Shown here: in pieces, positions 11,752 through 19,996 of the stretch
Position numbering within the stretch: the first letter of the stretch is position 1
Layout: each line of letters opens with the position of its first letter
IMG/VR virus record: IMGVR_UViG_3300033551_000041
Coordinates: 1-24,562 of that record
Direction: 5' to 3' (one strand)
Origin: a virus
Length of the DNA: 24,562 bases
The notes under the pieces: model-generated
The model's database searches: none
The model's input: the letters and a program-made list of their open reading frames with translations, nothing else
Told to the model about the DNA's origin: nothing
Program-made: the position numbers and the translations under genes

Positions 11752-12878
11752 TTTCTCACCCATGTTGATCCATCACTGTAGTAACGACCTCCCGGTCCTG
11801 TAATGGTTTTTCCTTTGTATTCTGAAGGATCGATTCCAATATCTACAGGTTCGGAGGTTAGGTCATAGTCAAGCGCAGCGTCTCCTAAAGTATCTGTTTC
11901 CTTATTGAACTTTTCCATAACGTCAGGGGGTGGTTTACCCTTATATTTCTTAATAAGTTCTAACTGGTCTTTAGACCTTTCTAGGCCTTGTTCGGCAAAT
12001 CTTTTCAAGGCTGTTACTTTAGCCTTTTTAAGCCAAGGGGAATCCGAAGCCTTAACAGCGAACTTATTTTGAGCCTCTTTAACCTTATAAGCAGCCAATA
12101 TTCCACCACCGGGGTTCAAAAGCTTAAATATAGGCTCAATAGTCGTAAAACCAACACTCTCGGCCTCTGCTGCATCCTTAGAAAGTCCTAATGAACCTGA
12201 AATCCATCCGGAAACGCCCAGGCTGTCGATCTTTTTGTCCAGCCAATCTAAAGCTTCTATCGTTGATTCGGACTTTTTAACGTCTGCTGTAAGATCTAGA
12301 TATTTCTGTGCGTTTAACTTAGCTACATCCTTATCAAACTGACCTTCTCCTTCGAACTTCTTAGCTAGCAGTTTAATTGCGTCAGATTTACTTATATCTT
12401 GTAAGGCATTTTGTTCTTCTTCTGATAGACCTAACTGTCCAACAATATCCTTTACCGCTGCCTTATCTGCTTCTTTCTCGATCTTTTTATCCTTAATAGC
12501 TTCTTCTTTTAATTCGAGCTCCCTAGCTGCTCGGTTCTCTCTAGCCTGAACGATCTTAGTTTGAGCATCCTGAACCCTTTCCTGACGTTCCATCCGCTTT
12601 TCTTCATTAGCAGCCTTCTTCTGAGCTAAATTAAAATTCTCAACGCCTACATAGTTCTTAATCGCTGAGTCCTTAGCTTCCCTTCCATACGTATTAGTCC
12701 CCATTATAGCCTTTAATACATCCCTAGGGTCAGCGTCATTTCCAAGGCTTTCTATCGACCTTTTTAAGGCCATTTCATCCGATCGTTCCGTGTAGCCCTT
12801 AATCAGGTTGTCTACTCCTTTCTCGGCTATAGAGGCCCATGGGTTTTGTTGGTCTCTTTCTTGTATGACTGTTACCAT
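11748..12878 (-). CDS. Coiled-coil internal virion / ejection protein (376 aa)
   Basis: A long charged coiled coil runs from about residue 80 to 210 (EEKRMERQERVQDAQTKIVQ, and EEAIKDKKIEKEADKAAVKD), followed by a Gly-rich, hydrophobic part (SGWISGSLGLSKDA, FKLLNPGGGILAAYK) and a short C-terminal module ending GKTITGPGGRYYSDGSTWVR. It stands between a smaller ejection-like protein and the 866-aa protein, with ATGA coupling to the latter. In P22-type phages three ejection proteins lie next to each other in this order of transcription, so this is probably the middle one. I base this on context and composition, not on a specific motif. Confidence 0.6.
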   Translation of the reverse strand: MVTVIQERDQQNPWASIAEKGVDNLIKGYTERSDEMALKRSIESLGNDADPRDVLKAIMGTNTYGREAKDSAIKNYVGVENFNLAQKKAANEEKRMERQERVQDAQTKIVQARENRAARELELKEEAIKDKKIEKEADKAAVKDIVGQLGLSEEEQNALQDISKSDAIKLLAKKFEGEGQFDKDVAKLNAQKYLDLTADVKKSESTIEALDWLDKKIDSLGVSGWISGSLGLSKDAAEAESVGFTTIEPIFKLLNPGGGILAAYKVKEAQNKFAVKASDSPWLKKAKVTALKRFAEQGLERSKDQLELIKKYKGKPPPDVMEKFNKETDTLGDAALDYDLTSEPVDIGIDPSEYKGKTITGPGGRYYSDGSTWVRK

Positions 12879-12880
12879 AT

Positions 12881-13558
12881 TTATCCTATTGCTACTTGTG
12901 ATGCGCCGTTAACTGGTTCTGTGTAAGGGCTATATCCTGGAGTTCCTGGATTAATCATTTGGGGACTTGTGTTGTAGTTGCTATAGGCATCCATTCCGGC
13001 TTTAACAAATTTATCGGAGTTATTAGCTATTCCCGACCAAATCCCTGCTGCCGTACTAGGCGCTTTTTGTCCTGGTTGAGTATAAAGGTTCTCTGTCGCA
13101 CCTTTACCTTGATGGATCCCTAACATTTGTAGGACTGCGTTTGCCCGGTCCCTGTCAGCCTGGTTCTTAGCGTTATACATAAGTTCATCAAGCTTGGATT
13201 GAAGGTCTGTCTGGCCTCTTATCTCGGCTCTAAGTTGTCCGGAGCCTAAAGCCTGGTTGCCTGCGTTGTACTTTTCCAGTATCTGCGGTAGGATGTCTTC
13301 CGAGTATTTCCTTAATGCCGGATTAGCTACGCCTTGCTGGAATTCGTCCTTATTGAACTTTGGAAAATAGTCCTTTAATGGTCCTTCTCCGGTCTTAATG
13401 TAGTCCCTGATAAGGCTGTCTATCTCCTTTTGCTCCGGAGTTTGCGTAGCCAGTTGTTGATTCTTTCCTAATTTTGGTTTGTTACTTTTGTTTATTAAGG
13501 AGCTAAGAACTGATCCAGCTGCTGCGATTCCTGCTCCTATGATTACTGGTGCGACCAT
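12881..13558 (-). CDS. Small ejection-type virion protein (225 aa)
   Basis: The N-terminus is a Gly/Ala-rich hydrophobic helix (VIIGAGIAAAGSVLSSLINK, residues 5-24) followed by a basic Lys/Asn stretch, a signature often seen in the smallest ejection protein of podoviruses, which may need removal or membrane insertion. The middle is helical (QKEIDSLIRDYIKTGEGPLK, LRKYSEDILPQILEKYNAGN) and the C-terminus is Asn/Pro/Gly-rich and likely disordered. ATG 13558 has AAGGGG five bases upstream; its stop lies in the SD of the next gene. Probable role: DNA transfer into the host. No catalytic motif. Confidence 0.6.
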   Translation of the reverse strand: MVAPVIIGAGIAAAGSVLSSLINKSNKPKLGKNQQLATQTPEQKEIDSLIRDYIKTGEGPLKDYFPKFNKDEFQQGVANPALRKYSEDILPQILEKYNAGNQALGSGQLRAEIRGQTDLQSKLDELMYNAKNQADRDRANAVLQMLGIHQGKGATENLYTQPGQKAPSTAAGIWSGIANNSDKFVKAGMDAYSNYNTSPQMINPGTPGYSPYTEPVNGASQVAIG

Positions 13559-13560
13559 GT

Positions 13561-14031
13561 TTACCCCTTAACGTAATTGAGTGTTATATATCCGCTATAG
13601 GCCGAGTAGTCCGTGCCTCCAGTGGTTATGACTATGTCTGTACCATTCCTAACTATCCCGATATTGTTCGCTGCTACGGTCACATCCAAGTAAGGCAAAG
13701 GTAAGGTGTTGCTAGCCGCTAAAGCTCCATCACTAACACAGGACTCAATAGAAATGACCGTGAAGGCCCCAGAAATGCCCGTAGCGACCGTAATAGACCC
13801 TACTGCTGGTAATGATCCAGTAGCAATGGAAATGGTGTAGATAGGCCTTAAATCGATCCAGGTAAAGCCTGTCTGCCGTTCTCTAGTCCAGTAGCTAAGG
13901 TCGTCTATGGTCGTGTTTATCGCGTTAGAGACCAAAGTATGCTGGCGTTGGAGCTGGAACTGAAATTGGTTCTTCTGGTTCTGATCCTCGCCTTCGTAGT
14001 TCTGCCAAGAGAAGTTAGGTTGGAGCTTCAT
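13561..14031 (-). CDS. Tail structural protein (156 aa)
   Basis: ATG 14031 is chosen because it shares ATGA with the previous stop and has GGGAGGG about seven bases upstream. The N-terminal part is helical and Gln/Asn-rich (EGEDQNQKNQFQFQLQRQHT). It is followed by TGFTWIDLRPIYTISIATGS, a segment like one seen in several phage tail and fibre proteins, and then a beta-rich C-terminal domain ending in SGYITLNYVKG. This fits a small tail or needle-like attachment protein next to the tail hub. I do not recognise an exact family, and its placement between hub and ejection genes is the main evidence. Confidence 0.6.
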   Translation of the reverse strand: MKLQPNFSWQNYEGEDQNQKNQFQFQLQRQHTLVSNAINTTIDDLSYWTRERQTGFTWIDLRPIYTISIATGSLPAVGSITVATGISGAFTVISIESCVSDGALAASNTLPLPYLDVTVAANNIGIVRNGTDIVITTGGTDYSAYSGYITLNYVKG

Positions 14032-16367
14032 GTAAAGACCCTCCCTGCTGGTTTGAAGTAAGGACACATAGCATGGATACGTACTGGCTGGTTAGAAATG
14101 TCATCAACAAAGTCCTCTGCGTTCTGGTAAATCCTTATCGTGTGGACCTTACCGATTGAGCCTACATAAATCCTTTTCCAAACCTTCGAGTCGGCTATTC
14201 CTATTAACTGAATCTTTGTTTCCTGGTAGTAGGTGTCGTAGTCAGGGTCTATCTGGTTGTTAACGTAAAACTGTATCCGGACTGCTGTGTCGTTGTTGGA
14301 GCTCATTAAAAGGTCTATATACCCGAACCTGGCCTGTTCCCCCTGTTCTAAGTAAGGATTAAAGTCCTTTGTTACGACGTTCATAAGACAAGGAATCTCA
14401 GACCCATCTACTGGACTTGTGATGGAATTTCCTTCCCCAATCTCGTAGACCTTACCAAACTGATCCCCGCCAAGTTCTGCTAAGGAGTTCTTTGTTTGGT
14501 TGTAGGAAGACCAGGTAAAGTTCGCGTTATTCCACTTAGTAAAGGTATTTTCCCAGACGTTGTTATTGACCGATTTTCCAGTCCCTAGAACGCTAAAAGG
14601 AAACTCATAAACCGCATAAGTACTGTCTAAATAGTTGAATGCTAGGACTGTATCGCTAGCCTTAACCCCGTCTATGCCGTCTTCTGTTGAGTACTGTTTG
14701 TAGCAAAGCCAACCTTCTTTGTAGCTATCAAACCTTTCTCCATAGCACTGACCTACAGAAGCCTGGTCTATCGCTGGAAAAGGCTGTTGTTCGTCTATCC
14801 TGGCGTTGTTCGTTATATCCGGAATGATTTCATCGACCCGAGTTACGTTAACGCCGTCTGACCCAACAATGGCCGCTAGACCTACAGAAGACCCCCACTT
14901 GTCGTAGTTAATTGCTCCGTAGTTAGAGTCGCAGCGCCACATCAAGTTAGTAGGGTCCCATCTGAAAGGACTGAAGGCGTCTGCGGTGTAAGTAAGGTTT
15001 CGTTCGGAGGCTGAAAAGCGGACTACTAGATTGGTCGAAATAAGGAAAAAGGTGCAGATCGGATCGGAGGTTGGAGCAGATAAGAACTCCGCTTCGGTCC
15101 AGTTGAGAGGTTCGAATATCTTGGACCAACGAGCCATTGATAACTGAGGGATATTATCTACGTACATTGAGAGCATTATTAATCGGTTATTATAGACTAC
15201 AAAATGAAGGACCTTACTTAAATAAAACGGAGCAACTTGTGTAGTACTAATATCAACCCTTGTATCTAGGTATTTAATAGAACTTCCATCATAGTATCTA
15301 GGATCATCTAAGGCGTTGGTCATAAAGGCGTAAGACTGGTAATTTGCTACACTAAAGAAGTTTGATTTATCTCCAGTCCAATAATTCCCGTATACAGCTC
15401 CATAGAAGTTCATGGTATAAATAGCAGGAACGACAGCTAGAAAGGTCATTCTCCATGCACCAGTATAGTAGTTTATGTAGTTTGTAGAGGCTGTGTTAAG
15501 TTGTAAAATGTCTGACGGAGATTGGTTAACAAGGACTCCAGCTCCGTTATCGATTATTGTAGCTTGAAGGACTCCTAGGTTATCAAAGATCTTAAACATA
15601 ACCAAATTGCGTTCGTAAGGAGCTCCAGGTAGTGTTTTAATAAAAGGCCCCATAGTTCCGTCGAATCCGGTCTGAGCCACGTCAAGGTTAAGCTGGACTT
15701 CGTGAGGGATTTCTTGTATGCCGTAGTTCATTTCTTGGAGTGTAGAAATAGCCGAACCAAGGTCAACGATCTTTCCAGTCCTTCTTGTGTCGAAGATAAG
15801 GATTTCCTGGGTGTTGTTGGCCCCTTGATAAGGCTTTATTCCCATTATAGGCTGAACTGACCCTACAAAGGAGTCGTATTCCAGGATCACAGCGTTGTAT
15901 TGGATCGCTGCTGGAGTCATGTTTACTGGAGGAAGGCTGAATGTGACCGTGATATAGCCTGCTGGTTGGCCGAGTACAGGAACATCCGCTTCGTAGTTAA
16001 TGGTTCCTACTACTAGACCTGATATGCTGCTTACGTACTCCCCATTTCCGTTATTAGTAAGCGTCTCGACCTGACCTGTTACGGCGTTGACTGTGGCTTT
16101 GATGGTCTCTGTGTCTGTTGAAGGAATTGTGCCTAGTGTAGTCGTAAAGACCTGGTTTGCACCGTCCACTACTCCGGTCATTTGTACTACAGACCTATAG
16201 CTCATCCTGGAATAAAGGGAATAACCTCCGATCTTTTCAACAACTCCCCGGTAAAGGTGTGCGTTGTTTAAGACCTGAAAGGCGTCCCTAGGGATTAACC
16301 AAGGCTCTACGGCCTCGTTAAATCCAGTGCGGAAGTTAGCGATGAGATATGGTTTGTAATCATTCAT
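14028..16367 (-). CDS. Large tail hub / DNA-stabilisation-type protein (779 aa)
   Basis: The start at ATG 16367 shares ATGA with the preceding stop; a longer frame to 16391 is not supported, and the SD is weak in either case. The protein begins with FNEAVEPWLIPRDAFQVLNN and LYRGVVEKIGGYSLYSR (residues 15-55), a pattern like the start of podoviral tail-hub or head-stabilisation proteins, then continues as a very beta-rich protein with many Trp, Tyr and Asn, as in propeller-like tail proteins. Its length is close to the tail tubular B type of T7 and larger than P22 gp10. It should form the tail nozzle or close the portal. Exact family uncertain. Confidence 0.6.
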   Translation of the reverse strand: MNDYKPYLIANFRTGFNEAVEPWLIPRDAFQVLNNAHLYRGVVEKIGGYSLYSRMSYRSVVQMTGVVDGANQVFTTTLGTIPSTDTETIKATVNAVTGQVETLTNNGNGEYVSSISGLVVGTINYEADVPVLGQPAGYITVTFSLPPVNMTPAAIQYNAVILEYDSFVGSVQPIMGIKPYQGANNTQEILIFDTRRTGKIVDLGSAISTLQEMNYGIQEIPHEVQLNLDVAQTGFDGTMGPFIKTLPGAPYERNLVMFKIFDNLGVLQATIIDNGAGVLVNQSPSDILQLNTASTNYINYYTGAWRMTFLAVVPAIYTMNFYGAVYGNYWTGDKSNFFSVANYQSYAFMTNALDDPRYYDGSSIKYLDTRVDISTTQVAPFYLSKVLHFVVYNNRLIMLSMYVDNIPQLSMARWSKIFEPLNWTEAEFLSAPTSDPICTFFLISTNLVVRFSASERNLTYTADAFSPFRWDPTNLMWRCDSNYGAINYDKWGSSVGLAAIVGSDGVNVTRVDEIIPDITNNARIDEQQPFPAIDQASVGQCYGERFDSYKEGWLCYKQYSTEDGIDGVKASDTVLAFNYLDSTYAVYEFPFSVLGTGKSVNNNVWENTFTKWNNANFTWSSYNQTKNSLAELGGDQFGKVYEIGEGNSITSPVDGSEIPCLMNVVTKDFNPYLEQGEQARFGYIDLLMSSNNDTAVRIQFYVNNQIDPDYDTYYQETKIQLIGIADSKVWKRIYVGSIGKVHTIRIYQNAEDFVDDISNQPVRIHAMCPYFKPAGRVFT

Positions 16368-16966
16368 ATAGCAGTACCAATTGCAGTCCAATAGAAGCCT
16401 TGATAATTTGCCCCAGAATTCACATAGGAAAATACAAACCCGGAAGAAGTAATATTTGTAACGGCAAAACTAAAGGCTGCTGTTACGAAGTTTCCATCGG
16501 CTTTTCTTGGCGTAACATTGACTGTCCTGCAATCTGTAGGAAACGGAGTAGAAAAAGTAACCGTGACCGTGTTTGTTCCTGAAAGGTTGTTCGTTGCTAA
16601 TCCTGTTTTCAAAAGAACCTTACCTGGTAAGCAAGTTTCGATCTCTCCCGGGGCTGCTGGGACTGAAGGATTACGTCCAGTTATGTCGAATGATCCAGAA
16701 GCGTTTTGAAGGGCTATTCCTGCCGTTCCAGTGCCGTTGCTTGGGTATAGTACAGACACAGCCGTTCCTATCCCTGGAGCAGCTATATTAGCCGGAAAAG
16801 TAATCTTGTTGTGAGCTCCGGTTAAGACGTCCGTAGTTGAGGCCGAGAAACGATGGTCGAACAATCCCCAAGTGCTTATGTAGTTAAAGTTGTTCTTAAT
16901 GATCGGCTGGGTCTTTGCAACCGTGTCATTGGCATTAGGTGTATTCTGAGTGTAAGTATAAGTCAT
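16364..16966 (-). CDS. Fibre-like virion protein with gp53-like C-terminal domain
   Basis: The N-terminus (TPNANDTVAKTQPIIKNNFN then YISTWGLFDHRF, residues 9-40) is a docking segment shared by many podoviral tail proteins. The C-terminal half (residues 125-200) has TVTFSTPFPTDCRTVNVTPR, SGFVFSYVN and GFYWTAIGTAI, the arrangement of the gp53-like C-terminal fibre domain, which ends in a 'W-x-A-I-G' strand. ATG 16966 has GAGG four bases upstream. It lies between the neck protein and the tail hub, so it could be a short fibre or a tail appendage fixed near the hub. The C-terminal domain is the part most likely to face the host. Confidence 0.65.
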   Translation of the reverse strand: MTYTYTQNTPNANDTVAKTQPIIKNNFNYISTWGLFDHRFSASTTDVLTGAHNKITFPANIAAPGIGTAVSVLYPSNGTGTAGIALQNASGSFDITGRNPSVPAAPGEIETCLPGKVLLKTGLATNNLSGTNTVTVTFSTPFPTDCRTVNVTPRKADGNFVTAAFSFAVTNITSSGFVFSYVNSGANYQGFYWTAIGTAI

Positions 16967-16972
16967 TAAACC

Positions 16973-17938
16973 TCAAAAGGTTGGAATTGATCTTTGGTAT
17001 AAATAAAGCTCTTCTGTGTCCGAAATAGCTACGTGCTTATATCGTTCGTATTCCGGTAAAGTCTGGTTATATTGGTCTGTTTGGTTGGCGTTCCTAAAAA
17101 TTGTTAAGGAAGTCGCTAAGGCTATTAAAGGACCTAAGTCGACCCTAAAAGGAACATCGGTGTATACAATGGAGTTTCCGCCTGAAGACCAACCAAGAGC
17201 TGCTGGAACCTGGAGAGCCTGGACCTTGATCATGTAGACCTGGTCAGGAACTGGTCGGACTATAAAGAAGTTCGTAGCATCAATAGCTGGTTGTGTCGCA
17301 GTCCTTTGTCTTGATGTAGGATAAAAAAGGATTGCTTGAGGTCTATTGGCCTGATAGTTCTGGTAAGTCGCTACAATGGACATGTTAGCAGCAGGCGGTG
17401 TAAGGAACTGGAGATTTGTGACCGTTGCAGTTGTGAAATCGACCGTTCCGACCAACAAAGTCCCTGTTACGGAATCAAAGAACCTTCCGCCTGGTGTAGA
17501 CCTTGCGACCTGAGTTCCATCTGTTACGTATAAACTAGCTTGGGTTATCGGAAAATCACCGCAGCTAAAGGAGAAGGAATTAATCACGCCATCCCCAGAA
17601 GCTACAGCAGCCTTAGTAGTTTCTTGGTTAGGGAAGTCTTGATAGAACGTATCTGGATCAATGTACCAGTCAATAGGCCAACCGTCAGCCGTAATAGTAG
17701 GATTAACAGTAGCATAGTTGTTGTCGGCCTTATAATGGTCTATTCCGGCTTGGGTATAGAAAGTATCATACGTGTATCCCCAGAAGATTTTAAGCTCCTT
17801 AGGCAACACATATTGGTAGTACTGGTTGATTGTGTTGACTATGGACTCATCCGAAAGCATGTTAGTGTCAGGCCTTCCCGTGATCATCCTAATTTCATCG
17901 ATTATCTGTCTTAAATTCCAACCAGTAGTTAAAGCCAT
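16973..17938 (-). CDS. Head-tail adaptor / neck protein (321 aa)
   Basis: ATG 17938 is chosen because it overlaps the previous stop (TAATG) and has GAGGG about seven bases upstream. The N-terminal helices (TTGWNLRQIIDEIRMITGRP, DESIVNTINQYYQYVLPKEL) resemble the helical bundle of portal-binding adaptors. The middle (about 90-220) holds a beta-rich insertion with GDGVINSFSFSCGDFP and a region TVDFTTATVTNLQFLTPPA. The C-terminal part returns to helix (FRVDLGPLIALATSLTIFRN, PEYERYKHVAISDTEELYL). The alpha bundle plus beta insertion and its place after the capsid genes suggest a neck protein joining portal and tail. Exact family unknown. Confidence 0.6.
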   Translation of the reverse strand: MALTTGWNLRQIIDEIRMITGRPDTNMLSDESIVNTINQYYQYVLPKELKIFWGYTYDTFYTQAGIDHYKADNNYATVNPTITADGWPIDWYIDPDTFYQDFPNQETTKAAVASGDGVINSFSFSCGDFPITQASLYVTDGTQVARSTPGGRFFDSVTGTLLVGTVDFTTATVTNLQFLTPPAANMSIVATYQNYQANRPQAILFYPTSRQRTATQPAIDATNFFIVRPVPDQVYMIKVQALQVPAALGWSSGGNSIVYTDVPFRVDLGPLIALATSLTIFRNANQTDQYNQTLPEYERYKHVAISDTEELYLYQRSIPTF

Positions 17939-18333
17939 TAAGCAGCCCTCTCGCAAACAAAGTGAGTTTTATAACCTGCAACGTAAGCCTCTGGAAGACC
18001 ACTAGCACCTTTACGGTATTTTTCGATGTTCTCTCGGCATCCCTCAAGGTTTCGTATGACCTCAATAGGCAACATATATTCCTGTCCGTCTATGAGCTTG
18101 TAAGACTTAAATGGATGTGTTTTGCTTGCATAGTGGAACTCTAGAGGATGTCCTGGATCACGTTGATTCCGGAAGATGACCTTTTCAAGTCTTGGAGTTT
18201 CTTTGGCGATGACGATCTGGTCTTCTTTAAGTTCTTTAGCGATTTCTTGTATGGACTCATTTGCTGGTCCTGTAAGATGATTCTCTTGTAAGGTCCCTAC
18301 ATCGATTTTTTTAGGTTTTTTAGTAAAAGCCAT
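17938..18333 (-). CDS. Small virion or assembly protein (131 aa)
   Basis: ATG 18333 has AAGGA five bases upstream and begins just after the terminator at 18346-18377. The N-terminal third is charged and helical; the rest (VIFRNQRDPGHPLEFHYASK, then FKSYKLIDGQEYMLPIEVIR and YKTHFVCERA) is a compact mixed fold. I recall similar proteins beside the capsid genes of other phages, but no function is established. It is coupled to the neck-protein gene by a TAATG overlap. A head-completion role is plausible from place alone. Confidence 0.6.
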   Translation of the reverse strand: MAFTKKPKKIDVGTLQENHLTGPANESIQEIAKELKEDQIVIAKETPRLEKVIFRNQRDPGHPLEFHYASKTHPFKSYKLIDGQEYMLPIEVIRNLEGCRENIEKYRKGASGLPEAYVAGYKTHFVCERAA

Positions 18334-18345
18334 TTTTATCCTTTG

Positions 18346-18377
18346 TTAGAAAAAGGGAAGAGTCAGACCCTTCCCTT
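18346..18377 (-). terminator. Intrinsic terminator after capsid genes
   Basis: On the minus strand AAGGGAAG (18377-18370) pairs with CTTCCCTT (18360-18353), eight pairs, around a 9-base loop, and the transcript continues TTTCTAAC. It follows the stop of the capsid-adjacent gene at 18386. It could set higher expression for scaffold, capsid and decoration genes than for those downstream. Confidence 0.7.
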
Positions 18378-18385
18378 AATTAGGT

Positions 18386-19036
18386 TTAGTATCCTGTTGG
18401 AGTTTCTAAGAACGCTTCCCAGTACCAGACTTCAGCAGCAGCATTAAACAACGCGCTACCAAGTGTAATTCCAGCAACGCCTTCGTCATCAACTAATCCA
18501 GGAGGAGTCTCTGTATTGGAGATAACGTTGATTTGACCACCTGATGTGTAAGTACCAAAGTTAGTCGTATCAACCGCATTCCCGAACGTGTCATAAAGTT
18601 GAAACGTAATAGGACCAGTAGTAACTAAGTTCGTAACAATATAACGGTTAGTGTTCAGTTGAGTCATTCCACCAACATTAGAGATCGTTACAGTTGCGCC
18701 TTCCACTAGACTATTAACCGCCGAAACAGTTACAACTCCTGGGAGAGCCTTTGTAATAGCCGTAATTGTTGAAGTAGTTGTATCGTAAAGAGCCCCAGTA
18801 CTGTAAGGAGTGAACCCGTCAGCAGTAATGATTGAAGGAATCGCCCCAGTAGCTGCACGCGTTTGAATTAGAGCACTAGCATCAGCCATCCCAACAAAGT
18901 ACTTAGCCTCCATTTTGGCGTTAGTTCCGTATCCAGTGTAGTTTGTTAACTGGAACTTGCTAGGCTTAAAACCTAAGTTAATATTCCTTGCTGTTGCAGT
19001 TGAAGTAGTGGTAAATGTACCTTTTCTATATTGCAT
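18386..19036 (-). CDS. Capsid-adjacent virion protein with FCCH-like domain
   Basis: ATG 19036 is chosen because AGGAG lies six bases upstream and the capsid gene ends at 19038; a longer frame to 19081 lacks an SD. The N-terminus (MQYRKGTFTTTSTATARNIN) is beta-rich. Residues about 101-170 contain VNSLVEGATVTISNVGGMTQ, LNTNRYIVTN and TFQLYDTFGNAVDTTNFGTY, the pattern of the FCCH-like beta-barrel (named from ubiquitin-activating enzyme E1) that appears as an add-on in phage structural proteins. The C-terminus (SALFNAAAEVWYWEAFLETP) is helical. Directly after the major capsid, it is likely a decoration or capsid-stabilising protein. A terminator follows. Confidence 0.65.
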   Translation of the reverse strand: MQYRKGTFTTTSTATARNINLGFKPSKFQLTNYTGYGTNAKMEAKYFVGMADASALIQTRAATGAIPSIITADGFTPYSTGALYDTTTSTITAITKALPGVVTVSAVNSLVEGATVTISNVGGMTQLNTNRYIVTNLVTTGPITFQLYDTFGNAVDTTNFGTYTSGGQINVISNTETPPGLVDDEGVAGITLGSALFNAAAEVWYWEAFLETPTGY

Positions 19037-19037
19037 G

Positions 19038-19982
19038 TTACGCTCCTTGTGTTGATAGAAGTCTAGTGATCCAGTTGTCATTCAACAGACGTGTAGCGAA
19101 CGGATACTTGTAACCGACCGAACCGCGTTGATTCAATGGATCGCTTGTTCCTGAACTTCCCAAAGGCTTAACAATGAACTCAGCCTCTTTCGAACCAAGC
19201 TTAACCACACCGTAGGCCTCTTGACCAAGGATGATACTGTTCCATACTGGAGTTGCTGCACTTGTTGAATATCCGTTAGTTGACAAAAGCCATCTTACGT
19301 TGTTCGTTGAACCCCATTCAGCTTCTAAGGCATCCATAGGATTAGGATAGTTGGCCACTGAAAGAAAGTCCGCACAGGCCTCAAGGTCTGTTTGGAGTTC
19401 AACAGCCATAAAGCCCCAGTAAGAACTACGTACAGGACTAGTTGCGAAGCGGTTTTCTCCTGGAATTGGCTTAGTCATCAAGCGTGCATTGCCAAGACGA
19501 AGAGCTCTAACCGCAGTCTTAATGTCCGCTGTAGTTACCTCTGTAGGGGTTCCGCCATTGTCACCGTGGCTGCAGGATATGCTAGAGGCCGTTGCGACCA
19601 TCATATTACGGATTAGTGTGTCAATAGTCAATCCTAGCTGCAATGAGAGCACTCTTGTTGACTCATTAAGTACTCTATCCTGTACTGTGAACTGAACTTG
19701 GTCTGTAAGAACGACAAAGTTACCGTACCATTTGATCTGGGTAGAGAAGTCAGTAACGCTCAAAGCATCTCCTGGGGGAGTCGTACCATCTTGAATAGGC
19801 ACAGTAGCAGCCGAAAGCGTTGAGTAGCGACGAAAGATCATCTGGTCACCCGAGTTCAAAGGAATAGTCCTCTTCTGGGCGAACATGTCATAGATGTAGT
19901 AAGGACGCGCTAAAGTAAGTAGAAGTCTGTCAAAGTAAGTCCGTACTTCTGGAGGGACTTGTGCTGTAGTTGTTAAAGCCAT
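19038..19982 (-). CDS. Major capsid protein, N4-gp56 family
   Basis: The N-terminal half has the features of N4-gp56-type capsid proteins: ALTTTAQVPPEVRTYFDRLL (2-21), ARPYYIYDMFAQKRTIPLNS (26-45), GDQMIFRRYSTLS, then VPIQDGTTPPGDALSVTDFS (62-81), IKWYGNFVVLTDQVQFTVQD (84-103). These shells use the HK97 fold. The C-terminal half has VYG-like strands (ILGQEAYGVVKLGSKEAEFI) and ends in KYPFATRLLNDNWITRL. Length (314 aa) is slightly under the usual 330-400. ATG 19982 has AAAAGG upstream. It follows the scaffold gene, the standard order. Many copies would form the head. Confidence 0.88.
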   Translation of the reverse strand: MALTTTAQVPPEVRTYFDRLLLTLARPYYIYDMFAQKRTIPLNSGDQMIFRRYSTLSAATVPIQDGTTPPGDALSVTDFSTQIKWYGNFVVLTDQVQFTVQDRVLNESTRVLSLQLGLTIDTLIRNMMVATASSISCSHGDNGGTPTEVTTADIKTAVRALRLGNARLMTKPIPGENRFATSPVRSSYWGFMAVELQTDLEACADFLSVANYPNPMDALEAEWGSTNNVRWLLSTNGYSTSAATPVWNSIILGQEAYGVVKLGSKEAEFIVKPLGSSGTSDPLNQRGSVGYKYPFATRLLNDNWITRLLSTQGA

Positions 19983-19996
19983 GTAAACCTTTTAGG

